Shown: positions 10,865-17,071 of the stretch, piece by piece | Numbering within the stretch: the first letter of the stretch is position 1 | Layout of the letters: every line of letters starts with the position of its first letter | Assembly (NCBI GenBank): GCA_964523405.1 | Contig: CAZGAQ010000059.1 | Coordinates: 1-17,809 of the forward strand | Direction of reading: 5' to 3' | Source of the DNA: CAZGAQ01 sp964523405 | GTDB lineage: Bacteria; Planctomycetota; Phycisphaerae; UBA1845; Fen-1342 | Length of the DNA: 17,809 nt | Position numbers and translations under genes: made by a program | The notes under the pieces: model-generated | Database searches by the model: none | What the model saw: only the letters and a program-made list of their open reading frames with translations | What the model was told of the DNA's origin: nothing

Positions 10865-11484
10865 CCCCGCCGGGCGCGCCGCCAGATCAGGACGGCCAGC
10901 GCGAGGGCCAGCGCCGCGCCGGGCTCCGGGACCGCCTCGAACCGGCCGCCGAAATTGTCGACCTGCGGGTCCAGCGCATCCACGCGCCGCCACTCGTTCA
11001 CCCAGCGTTGCCATGTGAAGTCGGCGCTGCTGCCCACCGTCGGTGGATCGTACCACTGCAACTCGGGCAATTCGCCGGTCGAGCTTAGCGGGCGAATGGT
11101 CCACGTGAACGTGTCGGGGACGAGCACCTCGGGCAAAGCCAGCGTGTTGAGCTGGGTCACGCCGGGCGCGTACGTCACCGTGAACGCGGAGGTCGAATAG
11201 AGCGTGATCCCCGGCCACCCGCCCTGCGCAGTGTTGGCATACAGCCGGAACGCGAGTTGTGCCGTGCCGGGCTCGAGCGCGCTGGTCGTCAGCGGGAGTG
11301 TGAAACTCGTGAGGTGGCGGGCGGTGCCGCCCAGCGTGACTTCGTCGCCCATCTCGAGCGTCACGCCCGTGAACGCGCTGATCGGCGCAGTGAGGTTGTC
11401 GTAGACCACTTCGCCCCGGCCCAGCGCCACAAACCCCAGGCACAAGAGCAGTACCGCCGCGAAACCAGCGAAGCGCGTCGCCAT
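10861..11484 (-). CDS. PEP-CTERM sorting-domain protein, function unknown
   Basis: This is a secreted protein of 207 residues. The signal peptide is about residues 1-25 (MATRFAGFAAVLLLCLGFVALGRG), followed by a Thr/Leu/Pro-rich, probably beta-sandwich body with no recognised domain. The C-terminal tag has VPEP at 185-188, a hydrophobic helix (ALALALAVLIW) and the basic end RRARRG. That is the PEP-CTERM signal handled by an exosortase, which is not encoded in this window. The start at 11484 is set by GGAGG seven bases upstream and by the signal peptide that begins there. An in-frame ATG at 11520 would put charged residues before it. The stop overlaps the M28 gene stop in CTAG. Confidence 0.85.
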   Translation of the reverse strand: MATRFAGFAAVLLLCLGFVALGRGEVVYDNLTAPISAFTGVTLEMGDEVTLGGTARHLTSFTLPLTTSALEPGTAQLAFRLYANTAQGGWPGITLYSTSAFTVTYAPGVTQLNTLALPEVLVPDTFTWTIRPLSSTGELPELQWYDPPTVGSSADFTWQRWVNEWRRVDALDPQVDNFGGRFEAVPEPGAALALALAVLIWRRARRG

Positions 11485-11507
11485 TGGAAGCTCCTCCCGC
11501 ATCACTC

Positions 11508-11531
11508 GGCCGGCGGACATGCGGGCCGGCC
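11508..11531 (-). promoter_or_regulatory. Leader hairpin 1 of the PEP-CTERM gene
   Basis: GGCCGGC (11508-11514) pairs with GCCGGCC (11525-11531) over a 10-base loop, 24 bases before the start codon at 11484 and just upstream of its ribosome-binding site. Confidence 0.35.
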
Positions 11532-11551
11532 GTTGCGTTTCCTGAATGTCC

Positions 11552-11579
11552 CCGCCTACCTCGGCCTGGGAGTAGGCGG
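11552..11579 (-). promoter_or_regulatory. Leader hairpin 2 of the PEP-CTERM gene
   Basis: CCGCCTAC (11552-11559) and GTAGGCGG (11572-11579) form an 8-bp stem with a 12-base loop in the predicted 5' untranslated region. It matches no riboswitch class I know, and the role is unknown. Confidence 0.4.
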
Positions 11580-11602
11580 CTTCGCCCCATCCTCCTGCCG
11601 GT

Positions 11603-11632
11603 ATCCTAGCCGTCTACCGGCTGCCAGGACAA
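11603..11632 (-). promoter_or_regulatory. Candidate promoter of the PEP-CTERM gene at 10861-11484
   Basis: On the minus strand, TTGTCC (11632-11627) lies 18 bases from TAGGAT (11608-11603). The leader would be about 110 bases. Both hexamers are partial matches. Confidence 0.4.
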
Positions 11633-11678
11633 GCGAATTCACCGGCCTGACACGGCCGGCGTGGTCACCGTGCCAGCG

Positions 11679-11777
11679 CGTCGGGTAACTGCCCGCGCGC
11701 CGCAGATGGCGGCATGCTGGCGCGCAGCGCGGGCGCGCCGCGCTCGCGCTACGGCACGCCCGCTACATTACCCGACG
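11679..11777. repeat. Nested inverted repeat downstream of the Cys-rich gene
   Basis: Perfect 10-base arms, CGTCGGGTAA (11679-11688) and TTACCCGACG (11768-11777), enclose a second pair, GCCCGCGC (11691-11698) and GCGCGGGC (11727-11734). A competing pairing links CGTGCC-AGCGCG (11669-11680) with CGCGCT-AC-GGCACG (11745-11758). The element starts 10 bases past the stop of the minus-strand Cys-rich gene. No target-site duplication was seen. It could be a transcript-end structure, a small RNA or a MITE-like remnant. Confidence 0.45.
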
Positions 11778-11787
11778 TTACGAGCGG

Positions 11788-12255
11788 CTACTGCCCATCG
11801 GTCTGATGGCAGCTTCCGATGCCGAGATTGTCAGCCGCCTCGCGGTTCTTCGTAGCGCCGCAACCGCCGGCGCCGTGCCCGCCGCAGCCCTTTGGGCCGC
11901 CACCCTGGCAACCGCCGCACGCCGACTTGCCGCCGGCCTTGCCGCGCTCGCCGCACTTCGTGCCGGAGTCCGGGCAACCGTTGGGATCATGACCGGGACA
12001 ACCGTTGGGATCGTGACCCGGGCAGCCGTTGGGATCGTGTCCACGGCAGGCCTCGCCTTTGCCGCTCAGGCACGCGCCCTTGCCTGGCTCCTTGCAGCAC
12101 CCGCCTTCCCCCGTGCTCTGCATCTTCTGGCACTGCCCGCCGCACGGCATGGCCCGCTCCGCCGCCACCGCTTTGTCGAGCCAGCTCGGACTGAGTGCGA
12201 AAGCGGCCGCCAACGCTCCCGCCAGCGAGACGGCGATGATAATGGACTTCTTCAT
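11788..12255 (-). CDS. Exported Cys/Gly-rich protein with GHDPNGCP repeats
   Basis: This is a 155-residue protein I do not recognise. The signal peptide is MKKSIIIAVSLAGALAAAFALS, with probable cleavage near AVA-AE at about residue 32. The remaining 120-odd residues carry 15 cysteines (38, 42, 53, 54, 62, 70, 78, 86, 94, 101, 113, 116, 124, 132, 149), many glycines and five histidines. Residues 72-95 are three exact tandem copies of GHDPNGCP. CGGQC, GGCC, CGGC and CGGHG motifs suggest metal binding or a disulfide-rich fold. That is inference from composition. The ATG at 12255 has AAGGAG six bases upstream and starts exactly at the signal peptide. The neighbouring upstream gene on the same strand is also exported and Cys-rich, so the two may form an operon. 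Confidence 0.75.
   Translation of the reverse strand: MKKSIIIAVSLAGALAAAFALSPSWLDKAVAAERAMPCGGQCQKMQSTGEGGCCKEPGKGACLSGKGEACRGHDPNGCPGHDPNGCPGHDPNGCPDSGTKCGERGKAGGKSACGGCQGGGPKGCGGHGAGGCGATKNREAADNLGIGSCHQTDGQ
11971..12042 (-). repeat. Three tandem 24-base repeats inside the Cys-rich gene
   Basis: Units lie at 11971-11994, 11995-12018 and 12019-12042, each encoding GHDPNGCP on the minus strand. The copies differ at only a few, mostly synonymous, positions. This indicates recent in-frame duplication with the peptide conserved. Confidence 0.9.
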
Positions 12256-12269
12256 GATGGCTCCTTCAC

Positions 12270-12284
12270 GCGCCCCAGGGGCGC
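12270..12284 (-). promoter_or_regulatory. Hairpin abutting the ribosome-binding site of the Cys-rich gene
   Basis: GCGCCCC (12270-12276) and GGGGCGC (12278-12284) form a strong GC palindrome three bases upstream of the AAGGAG site (12261-12266). A further stem, TCGCGCC (12330-12336) with GGCGCGA (12342-12348), lies farther up the same 135-base gap. Both could affect translation or mark an mRNA processing point. Confidence 0.35.
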
Positions 12285-12390
12285 GGTGGTTTCGAATGAC
12301 ACGAATATGGAACTGAACGAGGGGTTGTTTCGCGCCTCCCTGGCGCGATCCGGTGTCTTCCGCATCATGCAATGGGGATGCCCGGGGTGG

Positions 12391-12849
12391 TTAATTCCGC
12401 CAGACCTCGATCTGCGCTAGCCGCGCATTGTGACTTGCCGGAATGACCCCCGGTGGATCGGGTCTGCCGGATGCGGCTAGCCCGACTTCGATACTCCGTT
12501 GCGATGGCATCGCCCACGTCGGCGTTGCGTGCCCGGCTGCATGCGAGACCTCCCCGCGGCCGGTCGCATGCCCGCCTACCTCGTCACTGCTCGTGGCGAG
12601 CGGCGCCTTGGGGATTTGCTTGACGCAGACGGGGCAGTGGGGAGTCGTTTTGCCGGAGGCCGCCTTCTTGGGGCAGCGCTGCGCACACTGGCGGCACGCG
12701 GACTTTGTCGGACGGGGGCGGTCTGGAGTCGCCTGACGAGTGGCCACAGGGCGCGGTCCGCAAGGGCTGGCGGCAGTCCCGCAGCGGCCCGCACAGAGCG
12801 GGGGCAGCGCATACGAGACGATCAGCAGTGCGGCGAGCAGACGGATCAT
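12391..12849 (-). CDS. Exported Cys-rich protein with CxxCxxxC and HCxxC motifs, function unknown
   Basis: This is a 152-residue protein I do not recognise. A signal peptide opens it (MIRLLAALLIVSYALPPLCA). A central cluster follows: C52-x2-C55-x3-C59 (ACRQCAQRC), then H71-C72-x2-C75 (HCPVC), which looks like a zinc-ribbon or metal-binding pair. Further cysteines are at 19, 23 and 30, and histidines at 94, 103, 107 and 140. The C-terminal half is low in recognisable structure and ends in IEVWRN. The start at 12849 is chosen because the signal peptide begins there. The ribosome site is weak, and the frame is open another 114 codons upstream without plausible sequence. It lies 135 bases upstream of, and on the same strand as, the GHDPNGCP protein. 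A small metal-handling accessory protein is one guess. Confidence 0.6.
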   Translation of the reverse strand: MIRLLAALLIVSYALPPLCAGRCGTAASPCGPRPVATRQATPDRPRPTKSACRQCAQRCPKKAASGKTTPHCPVCVKQIPKAPLATSSDEVGGHATGRGEVSHAAGHATPTWAMPSQRSIEVGLAASGRPDPPGVIPASHNARLAQIEVWRN

Positions 12850-13026
12850 GCTGTAAGCAGTTAACCGACCTGCGGGCCGGAATATGCCGTGCCCGCGCCG
12901 AAATCGGCAACAAATCGCGCAACAATCGCGCTGGAAACGGGTTGCGACGTTCGTCCCAGGTGAATCGGCGGCCGGCCGCGCGCCCGCGGAAGACGGCCGC
13001 CATCGCCCGGTCAGTTGGCGACCCCC

Positions 13027-13032
13027 TACAAT
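13027..13032 (+). promoter_or_regulatory. -10 box TACAAT for the COG4324-type gene
   Basis: TACAAT ends 54 bases before the ATG at 13087, with no -35 match at normal spacing. The same box occurs ahead of the hsp20 and M28 genes. Confidence 0.4.
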
Positions 13033-13086
13033 CGTGCATCGCGCCGGCGCGGCTCGCTCGACCATGACGCAGCACGAGGGAACGGC

Positions 13087-14178
13087 ATGCCCCCCACAAC
13101 CCGCCTCCACCTTTCCACTGGCCTCACGCTTCTCACGGCGCTCGCCCTGCCGCTCGTCACCGGTTGCGACAGCCTGCCCTATCTCGCGCAACTGGCCGAA
13201 GGGCAGCTCGCCAGCCAGAGCCGCACCGTGCCCGTCGAGGACGTGCTCGGCACCGGCCAGCTGACCGCCGACGAGGAGGCCAAGCTCCGGTTACTGCTCG
13301 ACGCCCGCGCGTACGCCGTCGACACCATGGGCCTCAACGCCGCCAACTCCTACACCCTGTTCGACGACAACGCCGGCTCGCCCGTCGCGTGGAACCTCTC
13401 GGCCGCCCGCCAGGACGCGCTCGTCGCCAAGACCTGGACCTTCCCTTTCGTCGGCGAAGTGCCGTACCTGTCCTTCTTCGACAAAAACATGCTCGACGCG
13501 GCCGAGGCGGACCTCAAGGCGCAGGGCTACGACACGATGACGTACGAGCTGGACACCTACAGCACGCTCGGCATCCTGGAAAACCCTGTCCGCGCAGCGA
13601 TGCTCCGCCGCGGCACGCTTTCGCTTTCCGACACCGTCATCCACGAGCTGTTGCACAACACGGTCTGGCGCGCGAATGCGACGAACTTCAACGAATCGCT
13701 GGCCACCTTCGTCGGTCGCCAGGGCGCGATCAACTTCCTGGAGGCGAAATACGGCGCCGCTTCCGGCTGGGGACAGTTCGCCCGCGATTACTACGCCGAC
13801 GGCGACAAGGTGAACACCTTCCTGTTCCAGTTCTACAACGACCTCGCGACCTACTACAGCCAGACGACGCTCAGCTCCGCCGACAAGATCGCCGGGCGCG
13901 AGACCATCTTCCAGGCCGCCCGCGACCGCTTCACGAACGTGGTCCAGCCCACACTGGTCAACGGCAATTCCTACTCGTACTACGGCCAGTTTCCGACCAG
14001 CAACGCCTGGGTCCTCGCCAACTACCGCTACAACCTGGACCTGAGTGTGTTCGCCGACGTGTATGTGGCCAACGGCGGCGACTGGTCAAAGACGATTGCC
14101 GTCTTCCGCGCCGCCGCCGAAGCCGCGGGGGATCCGTACGACTACCTGCGAACCTGGCTCACCGAAAACAAGCAGTAG
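13087..14178 (+). CDS. Predicted aminopeptidase lipoprotein (COG4324 / PF10023 type)
   Basis: The protein has 363 residues, starting with a lipoprotein signal (LTLLTALALPLVTGC, lipidated C27). The body follows the family pattern of proteobacterial predicted zinc aminopeptidases: QLAEGQLASQSR and an LLLDARAYAVDTMGL helix, a WTFPFVGEVPYLSFF block, TYELDTYSTLGILENPV, then the metal site HELLH (H186, E187, H190) and a third-ligand glutamate E203 in TNFNESLATFVGRQGA. The role is probably extracytoplasmic peptide hydrolysis, but the activity and substrate of the family are poorly established. GAGGG lies six bases before the ATG at 13087. An in-frame ATG at 13015 lies upstream of the TACAAT box and is rejected. 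The gene diverges from the Cys-rich gene upstream and converges on hisS. Confidence 0.88.
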   Translation: MPPTTRLHLSTGLTLLTALALPLVTGCDSLPYLAQLAEGQLASQSRTVPVEDVLGTGQLTADEEAKLRLLLDARAYAVDTMGLNAANSYTLFDDNAGSPVAWNLSAARQDALVAKTWTFPFVGEVPYLSFFDKNMLDAAEADLKAQGYDTMTYELDTYSTLGILENPVRAAMLRRGTLSLSDTVIHELLHNTVWRANATNFNESLATFVGRQGAINFLEAKYGAASGWGQFARDYYADGDKVNTFLFQFYNDLATYYSQTTLSSADKIAGRETIFQAARDRFTNVVQPTLVNGNSYSYYGQFPTSNAWVLANYRYNLDLSVFADVYVANGGDWSKTIAVFRAAAEAAGDPYDYLRTWLTENKQ

Positions 14179-14201
14179 GGGGGTGACGCGCGTAGAAGTA
14201 G

Positions 14202-14218
14202 GGTCCGCGGTGCGGACC
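14202..14218. repeat. Palindromic intergenic repeat, copy 2 (GGTCCGC hairpin)
   Basis: GGTCCGC (14202-14208), loop GGT, GCGGACC (14212-14218) sits between the convergent aminopeptidase and hisS genes. With its flanks it reads GGGTCCG-N4-TGCGGACCACCCC, matching 15875-15897 closely. It may double as a bidirectional transcript end, but there is no clear T-run. Confidence 0.55.
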
Positions 14219-14245
14219 ACCCCGTAATCAGGCCAACGCTGCGCC

Positions 14246-15691
14246 TCACGCCCCCGCAATCTCCCCCAGCAGCTTTTTTACCGCCGCCACCAGCTCCGCG
14301 CGCGGCACGTTGAACTGCCCCGGGCGCTCCGCCTTCCACTGTCCGCGGTCCGCCACCTGCGCGGTCCGCTGCCGCCCGACGGACATGTCCTTGAGCTGCA
14401 CCTCGCCCCGCGCGTGCTCGTCTCCTCCGCAGACGACCAGCACCGGAATCTCGTAGTGATCCCCGTACTTGATCTGCTTCCCGACGCGCTTCTCCATCCC
14501 CAGGTACAACTCCGCGTTGATCCCCGCGCGCCGCAGCTCGTACGCCATCGCCACGTACTCGTCCAGCAGCGCCCTATCGAATACCGTCACCAGCACTTGC
14601 GCCGTCGCCTTCTTCTTGGCCGCGCTGGGGATCCGTCCCAACTCCGTCAGCGCGACGAGCATGCGGTCCACCCCGACCGACGTCCCGACGGCCGGGACGC
14701 GCTCACCGAGGAAGCGCAGGACCAGGTCGTCGTAGCGCCCGCCCGAGCACACCGAGCCGAATTCCGGCAGGTCGAGCAATTCCGTCTCGAAGACCGTCCC
14801 CGTGTAGTACGCCAGTCCGCGCGCGATGCTCAGGTCGTACTGCACGCAGTCGTCGCCATAGCCCAGCGCCGTGAGCTGCCGCGACAGCCGCGCCAAGGGC
14901 TCCAATTCCGTCGCCACGTTCAGCACGTCCTGGAACAGCGCACCGACCTGCGCCAGGGCCCCTTCGCGCGTGTCCGCGCGAATCGCCAGAAACGCGTCGA
15001 TGCGGTCGACCTGGGCCTCCGACAGCCCGAGGCCCGGGATCGTGCTGCCCGATTCGTCCTTGTAGCCGGTCGTCAGCTCCTGCCGCACCTTCTCGTGCCC
15101 CAGCTTGTCGAGCTTGTCGAGCACGCGGAACACGTCGTGCCCGCGCTCCAACTCGATTCCCGCGAACGCCAACAGCAGATTGAGCACCCGGCGACTCGAC
15201 ACCCGCACCCGGTACCGCCCCGTCCCCAGCGCGACCATCACGTCGCACATCGCCGTGATCATCTCCAGGTCCGCGACCTCCGATTCCACACCCACCGCGT
15301 CGATGTCGAACTGGATAAACTCGCGGAACCGCCCGCGCTTCTCATACGGATTGTCGCAGCGCCACACCGGCGCCACCTGGTACCGCCGGAATGGCCGCGG
15401 CAAGTCCGGGTACTGTGCCACCACGCGCGCCAGCGAGACGGTCTGATCGAAGCGCAGCCCGAGCCGCTCTTCCTCCGGCCCCTTGACCTCGAAAAGCTGC
15501 TTGTCGCTCTCTTCGCCGGCCGTCCCCAGCAACACGTCAAGAAACTCGACCGCCGGCGTGCCCAGGGGCACGTAGCCGTAGCGTTCGTAGACGCCCCGCA
15601 CCGTGTCGATGATCCACTGCCGGGCGTGCATCTGTTCGGCAAAAAGGTCGCGCAGACCCCGCAGAATCCGCGGTTCAACTGTCCCGCTCAC
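14246..15691 (-). CDS. hisS: Histidyl-tRNA synthetase
   Basis: HisRS is a class II enzyme that charges tRNA-His with histidine in the cytoplasm. The product has 481 residues from the GTG at 15691. That start is chosen because AGGAG lies eight bases upstream and the family N-terminus (RILRGLRDLF) follows. The frame runs on to 15787, but those residues match nothing and overlap the promoter. Motif 2 is VAPVWR...GRFREFIQFDIDAVG (about 106-134). The histidine-binding segments are ARGLAYYTGTVFE (about 290-302) and SGGRYDDLV (about 316-324). Motif 3 is VGTSVGVDRMLVAL (about 335-348). An anticodon-binding domain occupies about 364-448, with a C-terminal extension beyond. The first histidine motif has Ala where most bacterial enzymes have Asp (RGLDYYTG). 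Confidence 0.96.
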   Translation of the reverse strand: MSGTVEPRILRGLRDLFAEQMHARQWIIDTVRGVYERYGYVPLGTPAVEFLDVLLGTAGEESDKQLFEVKGPEEERLGLRFDQTVSLARVVAQYPDLPRPFRRYQVAPVWRCDNPYEKRGRFREFIQFDIDAVGVESEVADLEMITAMCDVMVALGTGRYRVRVSSRRVLNLLLAFAGIELERGHDVFRVLDKLDKLGHEKVRQELTTGYKDESGSTIPGLGLSEAQVDRIDAFLAIRADTREGALAQVGALFQDVLNVATELEPLARLSRQLTALGYGDDCVQYDLSIARGLAYYTGTVFETELLDLPEFGSVCSGGRYDDLVLRFLGERVPAVGTSVGVDRMLVALTELGRIPSAAKKKATAQVLVTVFDRALLDEYVAMAYELRRAGINAELYLGMEKRVGKQIKYGDHYEIPVLVVCGGDEHARGEVQLKDMSVGRQRTAQVADRGQWKAERPGQFNVPRAELVAAVKKLLGEIAGA

Positions 15692-15758
15692 AGCATACGC
15701 TCCTGTGTGGCGCCCGCCGGCATCCCCCGGACTGCCGCACCGGCCGCGCGCGGCACAG

Positions 15759-15787
15759 ATGGTACGAACCCCGCGCAGACCGGTCAA
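15759..15787 (-). promoter_or_regulatory. Sigma-70-type promoter of hisS
   Basis: On the minus strand, TTGACC (15787-15782) is exactly 17 bases from TACCAT (15764-15759). Transcription would begin near 15752, giving a leader of about 60 bases to the GTG at 15691. No T-box-like element was recognised in so short a leader. Confidence 0.55.
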
Positions 15788-15823
15788 ACCTGCCCCGCAG
15801 TGCTCAGCCGGGGAGTCAGCCGC

Positions 15824-15898
15824 GTAGCGTCAGGCCTCCGTCCCGGGTAGCGTCAGGCCTCCGTGCCTGACGTGGGGTCCGTCATGCGGACTACCCCC
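15824..15898. repeat. Palindromic intergenic repeat, copy 3, with tandem half-unit
   Basis: GTAGCGTCAGGCCTCCGT occurs twice (15824-15841 and 15847-15864). The second copy completes a hairpin, CGTCAGGC (15851-15858), loop CTCCGT, GCCTGACG (15865-15872). A second hairpin follows, with GTCCG (15877-15881) against CGGAC (15887-15891) inside GGGG...CCCC flanks. The first stem equals that at 2827-2846, and the second resembles 14202-14218. This is the most complete copy in the window. Confidence 0.65.
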
Positions 15899-15920
15899 GC
15901 GGCGCCGCCCCCCAAATAGC

Positions 15921-15951
15921 GAGAGCCGGAAGCACGTGGCTCCCGGCTCTC
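15921..15951 (-). terminator. Terminator hairpin of the PEP-CTERM gene at 15983-16708
   Basis: GAGAGCCGG (15921-15929) pairs with CCGGCTCTC (15943-15951). One mismatch and three more inner pairs (AGC/GCT) extend it around the loop ACGTG. It starts 32 bases past the minus-strand stop codon. The minus-strand sequence after the stem reads GCTATTT, a weak T-tract. Confidence 0.6.
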
Positions 15952-15982
15952 CGATTTCGTCAATCCGGCTCACTACGCCCGC

Positions 15983-16708
15983 TTAGCGGCGGCGCAGCAG
16001 CGCGCCCAGACCCAGCAGCATCAGGGCCGCCGGCTCCGGAACCACCGTGATCGAGAAATTGTCGATCCACGCCGTGTCTTCGCCAGCTTCAGTACCGGCA
16101 TCGTGCGCCAGGCTGATTTCCCAGCCAGTCAGCGTCGTGATCTCGGTGATCGCGACGTTCGTGTCCACGGCCACGCCGTTGTACCACGACTTGTAGATGC
16201 CCGTGCCGAAATCCCACTCCTGCGTGATGTTCGTCCACGCATCATAGATCGTCGTGGCCGAACCAGCGCCAGGATTCCAGCCGGCCGGCAGCGTGCCGCC
16301 GATGTCCCACTGCAGACCATACGTCGGCGTACCGGCGTCGACCCACCACCACCACAGGTTCTGGGTCTTGCCGAGGTCGTTCTGATGACGATACACGTCA
16401 TAGCTGACCGTCACCACGACGCCCGGGCCCGGCGTCACCGGCGCGATGCCCATGTGCATCGTCGACGCCGCGCCCTGGGTGTTCGGAACGCTGAGCTTCA
16501 CGGCTTGCGTGCCTTCCACCGGATCCGGGCTCGTCACCACCGCGGGCTCAAATCCGCCACCCGCACCGGTGCCGACCCAGCCATCCTGTCCATTAAGTGG
16601 ACCGGTCACAAATGTCGTCGGCTCGAATCCGTTCGAGTTGTAACCCGCCGCCAGCGCCGCGCTGGCCGCAACAAGCAAACCGACGACGCACAGTGCCTTG
16701 ACCTTCAT
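15983..16708 (-). CDS. PEP-CTERM sorting-domain protein, beta-sandwich type, function unknown
   Basis: This is a secreted protein of 241 residues. The signal peptide is MKVKALCVVGLLVAASAALA, with likely cleavage after residue 20. The body opens with NGFEPTTFVTGPLNGQDGW and is rich in Trp, Gly and Thr (QNLWWWWVDAG, GLQWDIGG, YKSWYNGVAV, EDTAWIDNFSI). That pattern is typical of concanavalin/LamG-like jelly-roll exoproteins, although no catalytic motif is visible. The C-terminal tag is VPEP (223-226), a short hydrophobic helix (AALMLLGLGALL) and RRR, the PEP-CTERM signal. The ATG at 16708 has AAGGAG six bases upstream, and the signal peptide starts there. An in-frame ATG at 16750 is rejected. 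It sits alone with its own predicted promoter and terminator. Confidence 0.88.
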   Translation of the reverse strand: MKVKALCVVGLLVAASAALAAGYNSNGFEPTTFVTGPLNGQDGWVGTGAGGGFEPAVVTSPDPVEGTQAVKLSVPNTQGAASTMHMGIAPVTPGPGVVVTVSYDVYRHQNDLGKTQNLWWWWVDAGTPTYGLQWDIGGTLPAGWNPGAGSATTIYDAWTNITQEWDFGTGIYKSWYNGVAVDTNVAITEITTLTGWEISLAHDAGTEAGEDTAWIDNFSITVVPEPAALMLLGLGALLRRR

Positions 16709-16806
16709 GCTTGACTCCTTCCTCCAAGAGTGCGCTACAACAACAACCAAACCGAAATGTCCTCAAACGCCGGCTTGTGCTGCCGACGCTCCTACCTCCA
16801 AGTTGC

Positions 16807-16835
16807 ATGCTATCCGCCGGGCCGCCGACGCTCAA
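16807..16835 (-). promoter_or_regulatory. Candidate promoter of the PEP-CTERM gene at 15983-16708
   Basis: Minus-strand TTGAGC (16835-16830) lies 17 bases from TAGCAT (16812-16807). The leader would be about 95 bases. The match is moderate. Confidence 0.4.
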
Positions 16836-16956
16836 TCCTAAAACCTTTCATTTTGCCGCCCCACAGACGATCAGGGATCGGACCTGCCATTATCGGGCGT
16901 CTCCCCAACACTCCCGACCCGCACGTCGCCACGTCCCTCCACGCCACCCATCCCAC

Positions 16957-16984
16957 TGTACACCTCCCCCAATCCCGCTACTAT
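16957..16984 (+). promoter_or_regulatory. Candidate promoter of top6B
   Basis: TGTACA (16957-16962) and TACTAT (16979-16984) are separated by 16 bases. Each matches its consensus at four or five of six positions. The leader to the ATG at 17072 would be about 80 bases. Confidence 0.3.
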
Positions 16985-17071
16985 GGATGGCGTATGCCGC
17001 CGCTCTCGTGGCGACACCTGCGGTCGGTGCCGCTACGCAAACGGCCCCCAAACACTGGCACGGAGCCAGGG

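Larger units (their letters stand above)
11485..11787. other. Gene-free stretch with structured leader and inverted repeats
   Basis: This is a 303-base gap between two minus-strand genes. No coding frame here has a credible start, ribosome site or family match. It holds the PEP-CTERM gene's leader (two hairpins), its likely promoter at 11603-11632, and a nested inverted-repeat segment at 11679-11777 just past the stop of the Cys-rich gene. Confidence 0.7.
16709..17071. other. Divergent intergenic region between PEP-CTERM and top6B genes
   Basis: This is 363 bases without a supported gene. It contains the candidate PEP-CTERM promoter, a long unusually A/C-rich pyrimidine-biased run (about 16830-16980), and a possible top6B promoter near 16957-16984. 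No RNA gene was recognised. Confidence 0.6.

Noticed and set aside
11971..12042. Possible CRISPR-like array of three 24-base repeats
   Set aside because: The units are directly adjacent with no spacers, are in frame, and encode an identical octapeptide.
11806..12420. 204-codon plus-strand frame of Ala/Leu/Thr-rich sequence
   Set aside because: It is antisense to the Cys-rich gene, which has a ribosome site, a signal peptide and peptide-level repeat conservation on the minus strand.
15692..15787. N-terminal extension of HisRS from an ATG at 15787
   Set aside because: The stretch overlaps the TTGACC-N17-TACCAT promoter and has no family match. AGGAG sits correctly before the GTG at 15691.
14414..15850. 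478-codon plus-strand frame
   Set aside because: It is antisense to hisS, with His/Arg/Pro-rich composition and no motif.
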